A stretch of DNA of 64,000 nt from Bradyrhizobium sp. 170 (GCF_023101085.1 NZ_CP064703.1:3224001-3288000), one strand, 5' to 3'. Shown: positions 24,045 through 33,208, counted from the stretch's first letter. Translations and numbers: made by a program. Notes: generated by a model from the sequence alone, not told the origin.

Positions 24045-24626
24045 CTAACCTACCTCATCAACGCTCCACGCATCGCCCGTCCGCTCAAACTTGAACGGCG
24101 TGCCGTGGCGGTTGTCGAACCAATGGCCGCACAGCACTTCCGACATCGCCTGCATCACCCCGTCGTGGCAGACGAACAGGACATTCGCTTGCGGATGACT
24201 GTCGAGCCATTGGCCGACGCAACGGAGCGCACGTGCGGAGACGGTAGGCCAAGCCTCGCCATCCCCTGGCAGGATCGTAGCGAGTTGCTCTCTGGCGGTT
24301 AGGCCATGCACTTTCATCGCCTCGGCGATCGACTGTCCCTCAAGACTGCCGAAATCGCATTCGATGAGGCCGTCGTCGATGGCAAGCGGCGCCGCCAATG
24401 ACGACGCGACGATTTCAGCCGTCCTCACCGCGCGAATAAGCGGGCTCGCGACGATATGATCGATCCGCAGATTCCGCAGTCGCAAGGCAGCGGCATCTGC
24501 TTGCGAAATGCCTTCATCGTTCAGGGGGATATCAGTTCGGCCCTGAAACCGGCCCTGCCGGTTCCAGTCGGTGACGCCGTGGCGGAGACAGAGAAAGGAG
24601 CGCGACGGAGTCGGCAACCCCATCAT
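24045..24626 (-). CDS. Histidine phosphatase (phosphoglycerate mutase-like) family protein
   Basis: 193 aa. The RHG motif FLCLRHGVTDWNRQGRFQGR holds the phosphorylated His. The supporting Arg is in HIVASPLIRAVRTAEI, the acid Glu in DGLIECDFGSLEG, and the second His in VLFVCHDGVMQAM. Complete catalytic set for a branch-1 phosphatase or mutase; substrate unknown. The start codon overlaps the stop of the crotonase gene (ATGA), so translation is coupled. Confidence 0.88.
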   Translation of the reverse strand: MMGLPTPSRSFLCLRHGVTDWNRQGRFQGRTDIPLNDEGISQADAAALRLRNLRIDHIVASPLIRAVRTAEIVASSLAAPLAIDDGLIECDFGSLEGQSIAEAMKVHGLTAREQLATILPGDGEAWPTVSARALRCVGQWLDSHPQANVLFVCHDGVMQAMSEVLCGHWFDNRHGTPFKFERTGDAWSVDEVG

Positions 24627-25420
24627 TTCGACTTGCTGGTGAACTTCTTCACCGCGACGCGGAAGTCGTCGGTCTGCATGGCGTCGATGATCTTCGCTTC
24701 CTCGGCATCGAGTTGCTGCCTGATCGGCGTAACCGCAGCCTGATAGATCAGCGACTTGGTGCCTGCGATCGCTGCTGGCGGGTTCTGCGCGAGCCGCTCG
24801 GCGAATTTGCGCGTCTCTGCCTTCAACTCTGCCGCCGGAACGATCCGGGCGACCAGGCCCCATTGATAGGCCTGCTGCGCGGTAAAACTGTCTTCGGCCA
24901 AAAATATCTGCAGCGCGCGGCGGGTGCCGACGGTGCCGACCATGCCGACCGTGCTGCCGCCATCCGGCGAGACGCCGATCTTGGCATAGGCCGGCGTGAA
25001 GCGGGCATCGTCGGCGGCAATGCAGAGGTCGGTGACGAAGGCCAGGCCCATGCCAGCGCCGGCGGCCGAGCCGTGGACGCTGGAGAGAACGATCTTCGGC
25101 ATCCGCCGCACCGTCTCGATAAAGGCGTGGTAGTGCTTCAGCAACTCGCCGACCACGGGCGCAACGGTGTCGTTGGCGGCGGCAGCTCCGATGGTCTGCA
25201 GATCGCCGCCGGCCGAGAAGGCGCGGCCTTCGCCCTCGATTACCAGCACGCGGATATCGTCGTTGCCCTCGACCTCCGCGCCGAGCTGCTCGAGCTTTTG
25301 CGCGATCGACAGATTGATCGAATTGAAGGCCGCGGGCCGGTTCAGGGTGATGGTGGCAATCGGACCCTCGATCCGGAGCAGGGCAGGGTCGCTGGCAGCG
25401 GTATCATCGGAGGTCGGCAT
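24623..25420 (-). CDS. Enoyl-CoA hydratase/isomerase (crotonase) family protein
   Basis: 265 aa from MPTSDDTAASDPALLRIEG, with a GAGG ribosome site. Oxyanion-hole segments are GRAFSAGGDLQTIG and SSVHGSAAGAGMGLAFVTDL. The third region reads KIGVSPDGGSTVGMVGTVGT: Asp in place of the second hydratase Glu, resembling PaaG-type isomerases. I expect isomerisation or ring-opening chemistry, and hydration is less likely. It is coupled to the phosphatase gene downstream. The 261 bases to the next gene (25421-25681) show no believable ORF. Confidence 0.85.
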   Translation of the reverse strand: MPTSDDTAASDPALLRIEGPIATITLNRPAAFNSINLSIAQKLEQLGAEVEGNDDIRVLVIEGEGRAFSAGGDLQTIGAAAANDTVAPVVGELLKHYHAFIETVRRMPKIVLSSVHGSAAGAGMGLAFVTDLCIAADDARFTPAYAKIGVSPDGGSTVGMVGTVGTRRALQIFLAEDSFTAQQAYQWGLVARIVPAAELKAETRKFAERLAQNPPAAIAGTKSLIYQAAVTPIRQQLDAEEAKIIDAMQTDDFRVAVKKFTSKSK

Positions 25421-25681
25421 GGCTGGGCCTCGGCTCGGAACGGGGGCAGCATTTAAATAACAGAAGGCAGGACGTGACAATCCCCGGCAAGGTCCGCAAA
25501 ATACCACGCAATCCCGGGCCACGGCGCTCTTGCGTCTCTTCGCGCCATGAGGTCAGATAGGGCCTGTCATCGTTCGGAACGGACACGAGCGCCGCTTCCA
25601 AGGGACGAGACAGGCAAGCCAAAATCAGTGGAGAGGAAACGACATGGGTCATTCCCGTGCGCTCGAACGTAGGATGTTCCC

Positions 25682-26902
25682 ATGACGGCAGGACCGGTTG
25701 TCATCATTGGCGCGGGCCATGCAGGCTTTCAGCTTGCGATGTCGCTGCGCCAGCACGGCTTTTCGGAACGCGTCGCGCTGTTGAACGATGAAGGCCATCT
25801 GCCGTACCAGCGGCCGCCGCTGTCCAAGGCCTACCTGAAGGGGACCGGCGGACCCGACAGCCTGATGTTCCGCCCGGAAAAATTCTACCACGACCAGAAG
25901 GTCGATTTGATCACCGACCGTGCGGTGTCGATCGACCGCGCCGCGCGCACGGTGTTGCTCGGTTCCGGCGCTTCGCTCGATTACGGCCATCTGGTACTGG
26001 CGACCGGTGCGCGCAACCGCCTGCTCGACATTCCCAACGCCAATCTGGACAGCGTTCGCTATCTGCGGACGCTCGACGAAAGCCAGTCCTTGCGGGACTA
26101 CATCACTCCGGGCCAGCGCGTCGTCGTGATCGGCGCCGGATTCATCGGCCTGGAATTCGCTGCGACCGCGCGGGCCAAGGGCCTCGAAGTCGACGTCATC
26201 GAGCTCGCGCCGCGGGTGATGGCACGTGCGGTGACCGCGGAAATCTCGGAGTTCTTTCAATCGCGGCATACCGCGGCCGGTATCCGGATTCATCTCGGCG
26301 TACAGGTCACGAGCATCGAGAGCGACGGCAGCAAGGTCACCGGTGTGAGCCTCAGCGACGGGCGGCATATCAAAGCCGATCTGATTGTGGTGGGTGTCGG
26401 CGTCCTGCCCAATGTCGAACTGGCGGCGGAGGCAGGGCTGAAGGTCGCGGCCGGCATCGTGGTCGACGAGCATTTGCTGACCTCCGATCCGAACATCTCG
26501 GCGATAGGCGATTGTGCGCTGTATGCGAGCCCACGGTTCGGCGGCTCGCTGCGGCTGGAGTCGGTGCAGAACGCCACCGACCACGCGCGCTGCGTCGCGG
26601 CCCGGCTGACCGGCGATGCCAAGCCCTACGACGGCTTGCCCTGGTTCTGGAGCGATCAGGGCCCCGACAAGCTGCAGATGGTGGGACTGACCACCGGCTA
26701 TGACCGCGTGGTCGTGCGCGGCGATCGTGCCGCGGGCGCATTCTCCGCCTTTTGCTACAAGGCCGGGCAACTCGTCGGCATCGAGTCGGTCAATCGCGCC
26801 GGCGACCACATGTTCGGACGGCGCCTGCTTGCCGCTCACGGGTCGATCACGCCCGAGCAGGCGGCCGATGCGGGCTTCGACCTGAAGAGTGCCCTGACTT
26901 AG
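25682..26902 (+). CDS. FAD-dependent ferredoxin/rubredoxin reductase-like protein
   Basis: 406 aa, preceded by AGGAT. The FAD motif VVIIGAGHAGFQLAMSLRQH is at residue 6. PYQRPPLSKAYL is the conserved glutathione-reductase-like stretch of ferredoxin reductases for P450s and dioxygenases. The NAD motif is VVVIGAGFIGLEFAATARAK, and the second FAD motif is PNISAIGDCALYASP. It resembles palustrisredoxin reductase and rubredoxin reductases. It would pass electrons from NADH to a [2Fe-2S] ferredoxin, possibly for a P450 (one is encoded at 44460). No ferredoxin gene lies beside it. Confidence 0.88.
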   Translation: MTAGPVVIIGAGHAGFQLAMSLRQHGFSERVALLNDEGHLPYQRPPLSKAYLKGTGGPDSLMFRPEKFYHDQKVDLITDRAVSIDRAARTVLLGSGASLDYGHLVLATGARNRLLDIPNANLDSVRYLRTLDESQSLRDYITPGQRVVVIGAGFIGLEFAATARAKGLEVDVIELAPRVMARAVTAEISEFFQSRHTAAGIRIHLGVQVTSIESDGSKVTGVSLSDGRHIKADLIVVGVGVLPNVELAAEAGLKVAAGIVVDEHLLTSDPNISAIGDCALYASPRFGGSLRLESVQNATDHARCVAARLTGDAKPYDGLPWFWSDQGPDKLQMVGLTTGYDRVVVRGDRAAGAFSAFCYKAGQLVGIESVNRAGDHMFGRRLLAAHGSITPEQAADAGFDLKSALT

Positions 26903-27022
26903 AACGCACCCTGACTTAAATTGGACTTACCGCGGCGCCAGCCTGCTTGCGTCTGCCGATCATTTCGGCAACGTTGGCGCCGGAAATCCAAGAGGTCTCC
27001 GGCGGTCGGTTTCGGAGGGTAT

Positions 27023-28009
27023 ATGTCCGTTAGGACGTGCTATCTCAGGTTGATAGGCGCCGCCATCATCGCACTGGTTATTAGTGGCCCGGCTTCGGCG
27101 CAGACCAAGCTGAAATGGGCGCATGTTTACGAGGTCACAGAACCCTATCACACCGAGGCACTGTGGGCCGCCAGCGAGATCAGGAAGCGCACCAACGGCA
27201 AATTCGACATCACGGTGTTTCCGGCTTCCCAGCTCGGCAACGAGAACCAGCTCAATGAAGGTCTCGGGCTCGGCGCCGTTGATATCGTCTACGTCGGGAT
27301 CAACTTCGTCGCGGCTACCTACAAGCCGCTCGGCATCACGGGCGCGCCGTTCATGCTGCGCGATCTCAATCACTGGAAGGCCTATCGCGACAGCAAGCTG
27401 TTTTCCGATCTGGTCCAGGGCTACGACGAGCAGACCCGAAACAAGATCGCCGCGCTCACCTATTACGGTCAGCGCCACGTCACCGCCAGCAGGCCCATCC
27501 GCAAGCCCGAGGACATGAAGGGCATGAAGCTGCGCGTGCCGCCGGCGCCGCTGTTTCTGATGTTCACCAAATCCGTCGGCGCCGACGCGACCCCGATCGC
27601 CTTTTCCGACGTCTATAATGCGCTCCAGCAGGGTTTGGTCGACGGCCAGGAGAATCCGCTGCCGACGATCATGGCCAAAAAATTCTACGAGGTGCAGAGC
27701 CATATCGTGCTGACCGGCCACATCACGGAATCGATGGTTACGGTGGTCGGCAGCCACGTCTGGAACAAGCTGACGCCGGACGAGCAAAAGCTGTTTGCGG
27801 ATACGCTGAAGGAAGCCGCGTCGAGGGCGACGGAGGCGATCGAGGCGTCCGAGAGGATTTTGGCCGGGGAGTTCAGGAAGCTCGGCAAGACCGTGGTCGA
27901 GCCCGATCGCGAGGCGTTCCGAAAGGCGGCGATCCCGCTGCACAATGATGAATCCGTCGGGGCCGGCTGGACCAGGGCGCAATACGACGAGTTGCAGGCG
28001 TTGAAGTAG
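27023..28009 (+). CDS. TRAP transporter solute-binding protein (DctP family), orphan
   Basis: 328 aa from ATG 27023, with GGAGGG at 27014-27019. The signal peptide is MSVRTCYLRLIGAAIIALVI ending in GPASA/QTKLKW. DctP signatures include FPASQLGNENQLNEGL, the conserved Arg region MKGMKLRVPPAPLFLMF (binds the ligand carboxylate) and VYNALQQGLVDGQENPLPT. It should capture a carboxylate-bearing solute in the periplasm. No DctQ or DctM membrane gene lies in the window, so the transporter partner is elsewhere. It is convergent with the ribokinase gene: the stops abut at 28009/28010. Confidence 0.9.
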   Translation: MSVRTCYLRLIGAAIIALVISGPASAQTKLKWAHVYEVTEPYHTEALWAASEIRKRTNGKFDITVFPASQLGNENQLNEGLGLGAVDIVYVGINFVAATYKPLGITGAPFMLRDLNHWKAYRDSKLFSDLVQGYDEQTRNKIAALTYYGQRHVTASRPIRKPEDMKGMKLRVPPAPLFLMFTKSVGADATPIAFSDVYNALQQGLVDGQENPLPTIMAKKFYEVQSHIVLTGHITESMVTVVGSHVWNKLTPDEQKLFADTLKEAASRATEAIEASERILAGEFRKLGKTVVEPDREAFRKAAIPLHNDESVGAGWTRAQYDELQALK

Positions 28010-28921
28010 CTAGCCGCGCAACGCCGCGACCTCGGCCGCTGTCGGCATCGACGGTGCGGCGCCCATCCGCTGTACGCAGATCGATGCGGCGGCATTGGCG
28101 TATTCAAGCGCGTCGCGGATCGCCTTTCCATTGGCAAGCTGGGCTGCGAGGGCGCCGACGAAGCAATCGCCGGCACCGGTGGTATCCACTGCCTTCACGG
28201 CACGTCCCGCAATCAGCGAGGGCTCGCCGCCCACAAGCGCGAGCACGCCGCGCTTGCCCAGCGTAACGCAGATGATTTTATCGGAACCGGTTGGCAGGCA
28301 CCGTGCTGCTTCGACGAAGCGGGCGGGCTCGTCGGTATCGTGAAGCTCGGTGTTCGCGAGAAACCCCAACTCGGTCTCGTTGAGGATCAGGATGTCAACG
28401 AGGTCGAGCAACTCCGGCCCACAGGCGATGGCCGGCGCCGGGTTGAGGATCGTGGTCGCACCTGCCGCGCGCGCCTGTCTGAAGAAGGCGCCGATCGAGG
28501 GTAAGGGGATTTCGAACTGGCTGACGGCGATGTCACCCTTTGTAAGGACGGGAAGCGCGACATCCTCGGCGCTGACACGCGCATTGGCGCCGGGAACGAC
28601 CACGATGGTGTTGTCGGCATCGGCGATAGTGATGATGGCCGTTCCGGTGTGAATATCCGCGGTGTCCTTGACCAGGACGAGGTCGACGCCTTGGGCTGCG
28701 AGAAACGTGCGCAACTGCTGCCCAAACGCATCCATGCCGAGCCGGCCGATCAGCGTGGCTGGCGCACCGAGCTTCGCGGCAGCCACCGCCTGGTTTGCGC
28801 CCTTGCCACCCGGAAAATAATGCACGGCCTGACCTGCGACGGTTTCGCCGACCCTGGGATGCCGGCTGGCTGTCGCCACCACATCCATATTGATGCTGCC
28901 GGCGATGAATACGCGCCCCAT
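28010..28921 (-). CDS. rbsK: Ribokinase (PfkB family)
   Basis: 303 aa starting at MGRVFIAGSINMDVVATASR. Ribokinase signatures are YFPGGKGANQAVAAAKLGAP near the N-terminus and VKAVDTTGAGDCFVGALAAQ near the C-terminus, where the Asp is the catalytic base. NPAPA and LNETEL also match RbsK. It would phosphorylate ribose or a similar sugar at O5. It starts two bases after the stop of another PfkB kinase gene, so the pair is one unit. Confidence 0.85.
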   Translation of the reverse strand: MGRVFIAGSINMDVVATASRHPRVGETVAGQAVHYFPGGKGANQAVAAAKLGAPATLIGRLGMDAFGQQLRTFLAAQGVDLVLVKDTADIHTGTAIITIADADNTIVVVPGANARVSAEDVALPVLTKGDIAVSQFEIPLPSIGAFFRQARAAGATTILNPAPAIACGPELLDLVDILILNETELGFLANTELHDTDEPARFVEAARCLPTGSDKIICVTLGKRGVLALVGGEPSLIAGRAVKAVDTTGAGDCFVGALAAQLANGKAIRDALEYANAAASICVQRMGAAPSMPTAAEVAALRG

Positions 28922-28923
28922 GC

Positions 28924-29835
28924 TTAGTCCCAAAATTCCTTCTTACGCCCGATCTGGAACTCCTGCTTGACGGCATCGATATCGGCAAGCCTCGGCAATC
29001 CAGCCTCGTTGCCGAGGCGCTGGATCTTATAGGTCGAGGCCGCGCGCGCAAACTCGAAATGGTCGTGCCAGCCTTTCGCGGGATTGTTGAGATACGAAAA
29101 CACGTAAGCGCCATGAAATACGTCACCGGCGCCGTTGGTATCGATCACGCGCTCGCGCGGGATTGGCAGCGCCGGCAGCTTGCGGACCGCGCCGGTCTCG
29201 TCATACCAGAGCAGGCCTTGCTCTCCCATGGTGACGCCGCCGACCCTGCAGCCGCGGCTCTTGAGATAGTCGAGCATGGCGTCCGGCGTCTTGTCCATCT
29301 GCTCGCACAGCCGCTCGGCTACGATGGCGACATCTATGAACTCCAACAGCTCGTGGGTGTTGGTGCGCAGGCCGCCGCCGTCGAGCGATGTCAGAATGCC
29401 GTCCTCGCGGCAAAGTTTGGCATAATGAATCGCGGCGTCCGGCTGGTGGCCGTCGATATGCAGCGCGCGGCAGCCCTTCAAATTCAGCATCGGGAAGGGA
29501 TGGATGTGTTCGTCGTCGCGGCAGCGCACGATGGCGCGTTTGCCGTCCTTCGGCATGATGAACGATAGTGACGAGGAGTTGACCTTGCGCGGATGGATCG
29601 AGATTCCGTATTTCGCGCTCATGTCCTGAAACATGCGGCCGAGCCAGTCGTTCGCCACCGTTGCGATCAGGTCGGGCACGACGCCGAGCTTGGCGCAGCA
29701 GAACGCCGCGGTGACGGCGTTGCCGCCAAACGACACCGCATAGGCGGACGCCACATGTTTTTCGTCGCCGGTCGGCATGTGGTCCGTGATGAAGGTAACG
29801 TCGATATAGGTCTGTCCGATGAAGAGAGCCTGCAT
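28924..29835 (-). CDS. PfkB-family carbohydrate kinase
   Basis: 303 aa from MQALFIGQTYIDVTFITDHM. Signatures are VSFGGNAVTAAFCCAKLG at the N-terminus and VIDTNGAGDVFHGAYVFSYL at the C-terminus with the catalytic Asp. The GGKGAN motif of ribokinases is replaced by GGNAVT, so it is not a ribokinase proper. Equal in length to the neighbouring RbsK-like protein but strongly diverged, so an old duplication or independent recruitment. The gene leads the two-kinase unit and is divergent from the glutamate-family dehydrogenase; the 223-base gap holds their promoters. Confidence 0.82.
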   Translation of the reverse strand: MQALFIGQTYIDVTFITDHMPTGDEKHVASAYAVSFGGNAVTAAFCCAKLGVVPDLIATVANDWLGRMFQDMSAKYGISIHPRKVNSSSLSFIMPKDGKRAIVRCRDDEHIHPFPMLNLKGCRALHIDGHQPDAAIHYAKLCREDGILTSLDGGGLRTNTHELLEFIDVAIVAERLCEQMDKTPDAMLDYLKSRGCRVGGVTMGEQGLLWYDETGAVRKLPALPIPRERVIDTNGAGDVFHGAYVFSYLNNPAKGWHDHFEFARAASTYKIQRLGNEAGLPRLADIDAVKQEFQIGRKKEFWD

Positions 29836-30058
29836 TCGTTTTCCGTCATGAGCTTTAGGGGTGGTCCCGGCCCGGCGCAGATACATTAGCACCGGTTATC
29901 GGATGCATTCGCTGAAATTATTCGCAACCGTGCCGTCTTTGCAGCTTGAGATGGGAGTATGAGGAGAATACGACCGTCCTTACGGGCTTGGGCATACTGC
30001 CGTATAACGGCTGACGGCCGCCCGGGTTTCCCGGCGGCACCACAAAAGTGGAGGGAAG

Positions 30059-31318
30059 ATGACCGTTTATTCCGGTCCGGTGTTCGACATGGCGGTTAAC
30101 CAATTTGGCGTCATCGCCAACCATCTCGAAATCCCGATGGACGAGCGCGACCGAATTCTGATGCCGAAGCGGGCCATCACTGTTTCCTGTCCGATCCATC
30201 GCGACGACGGCACGGTCGCCGTATTCGAAGGCTACCGGGTGCAGCATCATCTCACCCTCGGCCCGACCAAGGGCGGCACGCGATTCGCGCCTTCTGTCGA
30301 CATCGGCGAGGTCGCGGCCCTTGCGATCTGGATGAGCTGGAAATGCGCGCTGGTCGGGCTGCCCTATGGCGGCGCCAAGGGCGGCGTCAATGTCGCTCTC
30401 TCCACCATCTCCAAGCGCGAGCTGGAAGCGCTGTCGCGGCGCTACATGCAGGAGATGATTCCGTTCGTCGGTCCGCATACCGACGTGATGGCGCCCGACA
30501 TGGGCACCAATGAGCAGGTGATGGCCTGGTTCATGGACACCTATTCGATGTACCAGGGCCGCACCGTGACCGAGATCGTGACCGGCAAGCCGGTATCGTC
30601 GGGCGGCACGCTCGGCCGGCGCGAGGCCACCGGGCGCGGCGTCGCCTATCTCGCCAGGCGCGTGCTGAAGGAGCTCTCGATCAATCTAGGCACCGCGACT
30701 GCCGTCATTCAGGGCTTTGGCAATGTCGGCTCCTATGCCGCGCTGGAGCTGCATCAATATGGCTTGAAGATCATCGCCGTCAGCGATCACACCGGCGCGC
30801 TGCACGATCCGGCCGGGCTCGATATTCCCGCGCTGATGAAGCACGCGGGCGCGCATGGCAGTATCGCCGGTTTCTCGAACCAGTTGGCCTTCGATTCCGA
30901 GCAAATCCTGACGCTGCGCTGCGACGTGCTGGTGCCGGCGGCGATGGAGCGGGTGATCGACGCCAAGGTCGCGGAAAATCTGAAATGCCGGGTGCTGGCC
31001 GAAGGCGCCAATGGCCCGACCACGCCGGATGCCGATCTGGTGCTGGAAAAGCGCCAGGGCGAAGTGTTTTTGATCCCCGACATTCTCTGCAATTCCGGCG
31101 GCGTGGTGGTCAGCTACTTCGAATGGGTGCAGGACCTGCAGCAATTGTTCTGGGAAGAAGAGGAGGTGACGCGGCGCGAATACGCCATCCTCGATCGCGC
31201 CTTTGACAACATGGTGCAGCGTGCCAATGCCGACAAGATTCCGCATCGCACCGCGGCGATGGCGATCGGCGTGGAGAAGGTTCGCGCCGCCAAGAACACG
31301 CGGGGACTCTTCCCGTGA
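30059..31318 (+). CDS. Glu/Leu/Phe/Val dehydrogenase (glutamate dehydrogenase-type)
   Basis: 419 aa, after a GGAGGGAAG ribosome site. Conserved parts are HHLTLGPTKGGTRF, GLPYGGAKGGVNVAL (catalytic Lys region), VMAPDMGTNEQVMAWFMDTY and VIQGFGNVGSYAALELHQYG (NAD motif). ILCNSGGVVVSYFEWVQD near the C-terminus is typical of glutamate dehydrogenases. It deaminates an amino acid oxidatively or the reverse; glutamate is the most likely substrate. Its stop overlaps the GTG start of the VOC gene. Confidence 0.88.
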   Translation: MTVYSGPVFDMAVNQFGVIANHLEIPMDERDRILMPKRAITVSCPIHRDDGTVAVFEGYRVQHHLTLGPTKGGTRFAPSVDIGEVAALAIWMSWKCALVGLPYGGAKGGVNVALSTISKRELEALSRRYMQEMIPFVGPHTDVMAPDMGTNEQVMAWFMDTYSMYQGRTVTEIVTGKPVSSGGTLGRREATGRGVAYLARRVLKELSINLGTATAVIQGFGNVGSYAALELHQYGLKIIAVSDHTGALHDPAGLDIPALMKHAGAHGSIAGFSNQLAFDSEQILTLRCDVLVPAAMERVIDAKVAENLKCRVLAEGANGPTTPDADLVLEKRQGEVFLIPDILCNSGGVVVSYFEWVQDLQQLFWEEEEVTRREYAILDRAFDNMVQRANADKIPHRTAAMAIGVEKVRAAKNTRGLFP

Positions 31319-32157
31319 TCACCGGCCTCGACCACGTCGTTGTTCTCACCGGCGACATCAACGCGGCCTCCGCCGCTTACCAGACCTTGTTTGCCCGCGC
31401 GCCGGCCTGGCAGTACGGCGGCGGGGGCGCCGACCGCGTCCTGTTCACGCTCGACAACACGACACTGGAACTGGTTGCGCCGAATGGCGATGACGCCAAC
31501 GCGGACCGCATTCGCGCGGTGCTGGCCGCACAGGGCGAGGGGCTGGCAAGCATCTGCTTCCGGACCAGCGACATCGCCAGGACGCATCGCAGGCTGGATC
31601 GGCTGACGCTGAAGCCTGATGCCATTGCCGAGGTCGAAAGCCACGACGCGATCTCAGGTGCGACGCTGGCATGGAAGCGGACCCGCGCCGCGACCGAAGC
31701 CACGCGCGGCGTCCGCATGTTCTTCCTCGAACGCGACAAGGAGCGGCCGCTGTCGGTGCGAACCACGGCCGGATCGATCACGGCGATGGACCATGTCGTG
31801 GTCTCGACGTCAGACCCCGAGCGGGCCGCCGCGCTCTATGGCGCGCGGCTCGGCCTCGACATGGCACTCGACCGCTCGCATCCCGATTGGGGTCGGCTGA
31901 TGTTCTTCCGCTGCGGCGACTTGATTGTCGAGGTCACACACCGGCCAGGCAAGCAGGCCGACACGACGCAGGACCGGCTTCGCGGCCTGTGCTGGCGCGT
32001 CTCCGACATCGACGCCACCCATGCGCGGCTGGTTGACGCCAGTGTCGACGTCTCGGAAGTCCGCACCGGCCGCAAGCCGGGAACGCGGGTCATGACGGTG
32101 CGGGGTGGCACGTGCGGCGTCCCGACGCTGCTGGTGCAGCCGTCGGCTGGGCCATGA
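31315..32157 (+). CDS. VOC-superfamily protein (two-module glyoxalase-like)
   Basis: 280 aa. Translation starts at GTG 31315, overlapping the dehydrogenase stop in GTGA, so coupling is likely. Module 1 begins ITGLDHVVVLTGDINAASAA and module 2, after residue 150, begins ITAMDHVVVSTSDPERAAAL. Each has the VOC strand order (FTLDNTTLELVAP; FFRCGDLIVEVTHRPGK). Metal ligands would be the His of each GLDH/AMDH and the Glu residues. Substrate unknown. The downstream TetR-type gene is on the same strand. Confidence 0.82.
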   Translation: MITGLDHVVVLTGDINAASAAYQTLFARAPAWQYGGGGADRVLFTLDNTTLELVAPNGDDANADRIRAVLAAQGEGLASICFRTSDIARTHRRLDRLTLKPDAIAEVESHDAISGATLAWKRTRAATEATRGVRMFFLERDKERPLSVRTTAGSITAMDHVVVSTSDPERAAALYGARLGLDMALDRSHPDWGRLMFFRCGDLIVEVTHRPGKQADTTQDRLRGLCWRVSDIDATHARLVDASVDVSEVRTGRKPGTRVMTVRGGTCGVPTLLVQPSAGP

Positions 32158-32159
32158 TC

Positions 32160-32195
32160 TTTCCCTTCTCCCACAAGGGGAGAAGGGGAAGAGCG
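32160..32195. repeat. Short palindrome TTCCCTTCTCCCACAAGGGG... (partial dispersed repeat)
   Basis: CCCTTCTCCC (32163-32172) and GGGGAGAAGGGG (from 32177) pair around ACAA just after the VOC stop. The sequence is part of a common intergenic hairpin of these genomes and may act as a terminator without a T tract. Confidence 0.5.
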
Positions 32196-32264
32196 GCGCC
32201 TGCTCGTTCTCAAAGCTTTCCGCGCGTGCTACAGCTTGCTTCGTGCAACTATCGAGCAACTGAT

Positions 32265-32972
32265 TTGGCAAAGGCAAAACGCGTTCAGAAATGGCAGCGC
32301 GACCCCGAGGGGATGCGGCTCCGCATTCTCGAGGCCGCCAAGCAGGAATTCGCCGCCCATGGCCTGGCCGGCGCCCGCGTCGATCGCATCGCGGCCAATG
32401 CCGGCGCCAACAAGCGCATGCTGTATTACCACGTCGGCAACAAGGAAGATCTCTACCTTGCGGTGCTGGAAGGCGCCTATGAGAAGATCCGTTCCGAGGA
32501 GCGCGGGCTCGACCTCGAACATCTCGATCCGCCCGAGGCGATCGAACGGCTGATCGACTTCACCTGGAACTATTTCCTCCGCAACCCGGAATTCCTGGCG
32601 CTGCTCAATACCGAAAATCTCGCCAAGGCGCGCCATCTGAAGCGCTCGACCAAGGTCAAATCGATGCATTCGCCGTTCGTCGAGATGATCCGCACCGTGG
32701 TGACGCGTGGCGTCGTAAGCGGCGATTTTCGCGTCGCGGTCGACCCGGTCCAGCTCTACATTTCGATCGCAGCGCTGTGCTTCTTCTATCTCTCCAACAG
32801 CGCCACGCTCTCGGTGATCTTCGGCCGCGACCTCCTGAAGAAGGAGGCGAGGGACGAACGTCTCGCCCACATGGTGGCGCTGGTGCTGGCGGCGCTGACG
32901 GGCAAGTCGACGGCGGATTTTGGTAAGGCCGTGGGGCAGGGCGTGCGCGCACCGGCACATCAGCCGGTTTGA
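32265..32972 (+). CDS. TetR-family transcriptional regulator (RutR-like)
   Basis: 235 aa if started at TTG 32265 (MAKAKRVQKWQRDPEG), which restores the usual N-terminus of this group; GTG 32226 is an alternative, and neither has a strong ribosome site. The helix-turn-helix is MRLRILEAAKQEFAAHGLAG to IAANAGANKRMLYYHVGNKE. The C-terminal ligand domain (ERLIDFTWNYFLRNPEFLAL, YISIAALCFFYLSNSATLSV) is RutR-like. It lies just before the ABC importer and enzyme cluster on the same strand and is the best candidate for its regulator, although a palindromic repeat separates them. Confidence 0.82.
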   Translation: MAKAKRVQKWQRDPEGMRLRILEAAKQEFAAHGLAGARVDRIAANAGANKRMLYYHVGNKEDLYLAVLEGAYEKIRSEERGLDLEHLDPPEAIERLIDFTWNYFLRNPEFLALLNTENLAKARHLKRSTKVKSMHSPFVEMIRTVVTRGVVSGDFRVAVDPVQLYISIAALCFFYLSNSATLSVIFGRDLLKKEARDERLAHMVALVLAALTGKSTADFGKAVGQGVRAPAHQPV

Positions 32973-33004
32973 CTAGCTCTCTCCCGTGTCGTCCCTGCTC
33001 CTGT

Positions 33005-33123
33005 GTCGTCCCTGCGAACGCAGGGACCCATACGCCGCGGCCTCTCGGTTTAGACGTTAGTCGTTGATCCTGCTGTCACAATTGACGCCGGTGGCTATGG
33101 GTTCCTGCTTCCGCAGGAACGAC
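33005..33123. repeat. Palindromic repeat, GTCGTCCCTGC family, copy 4 (diverged)
   Basis: Left arm from 33005 (GTCGTCCCTGCGAACGCAGG), right arm TATGGGTTCCTGCTTCCGCA to 33123 with several changes. A partial extra left arm (GTGTCGTCCCTGCTC) starts just before at about 32987, showing a small tandem duplication. It sits between the TetR-type and permease genes. Confidence 0.82.
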
Positions 33124-33208
33124 AAAATACCGCACGAAAACCCGCTTGCCAGTATTTATCCAACGGGTTAATTTCTTCCCCGAAAAGACGATCATCAGGG
33201 AGCGGGAC

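Noticed and set aside
25404..25652. Minus-strand ORF upstream of the crotonase gene
   Set aside because: It overlaps the crotonase start region, lacks a ribosome site and has no recognisable features; treated as leader sequence.
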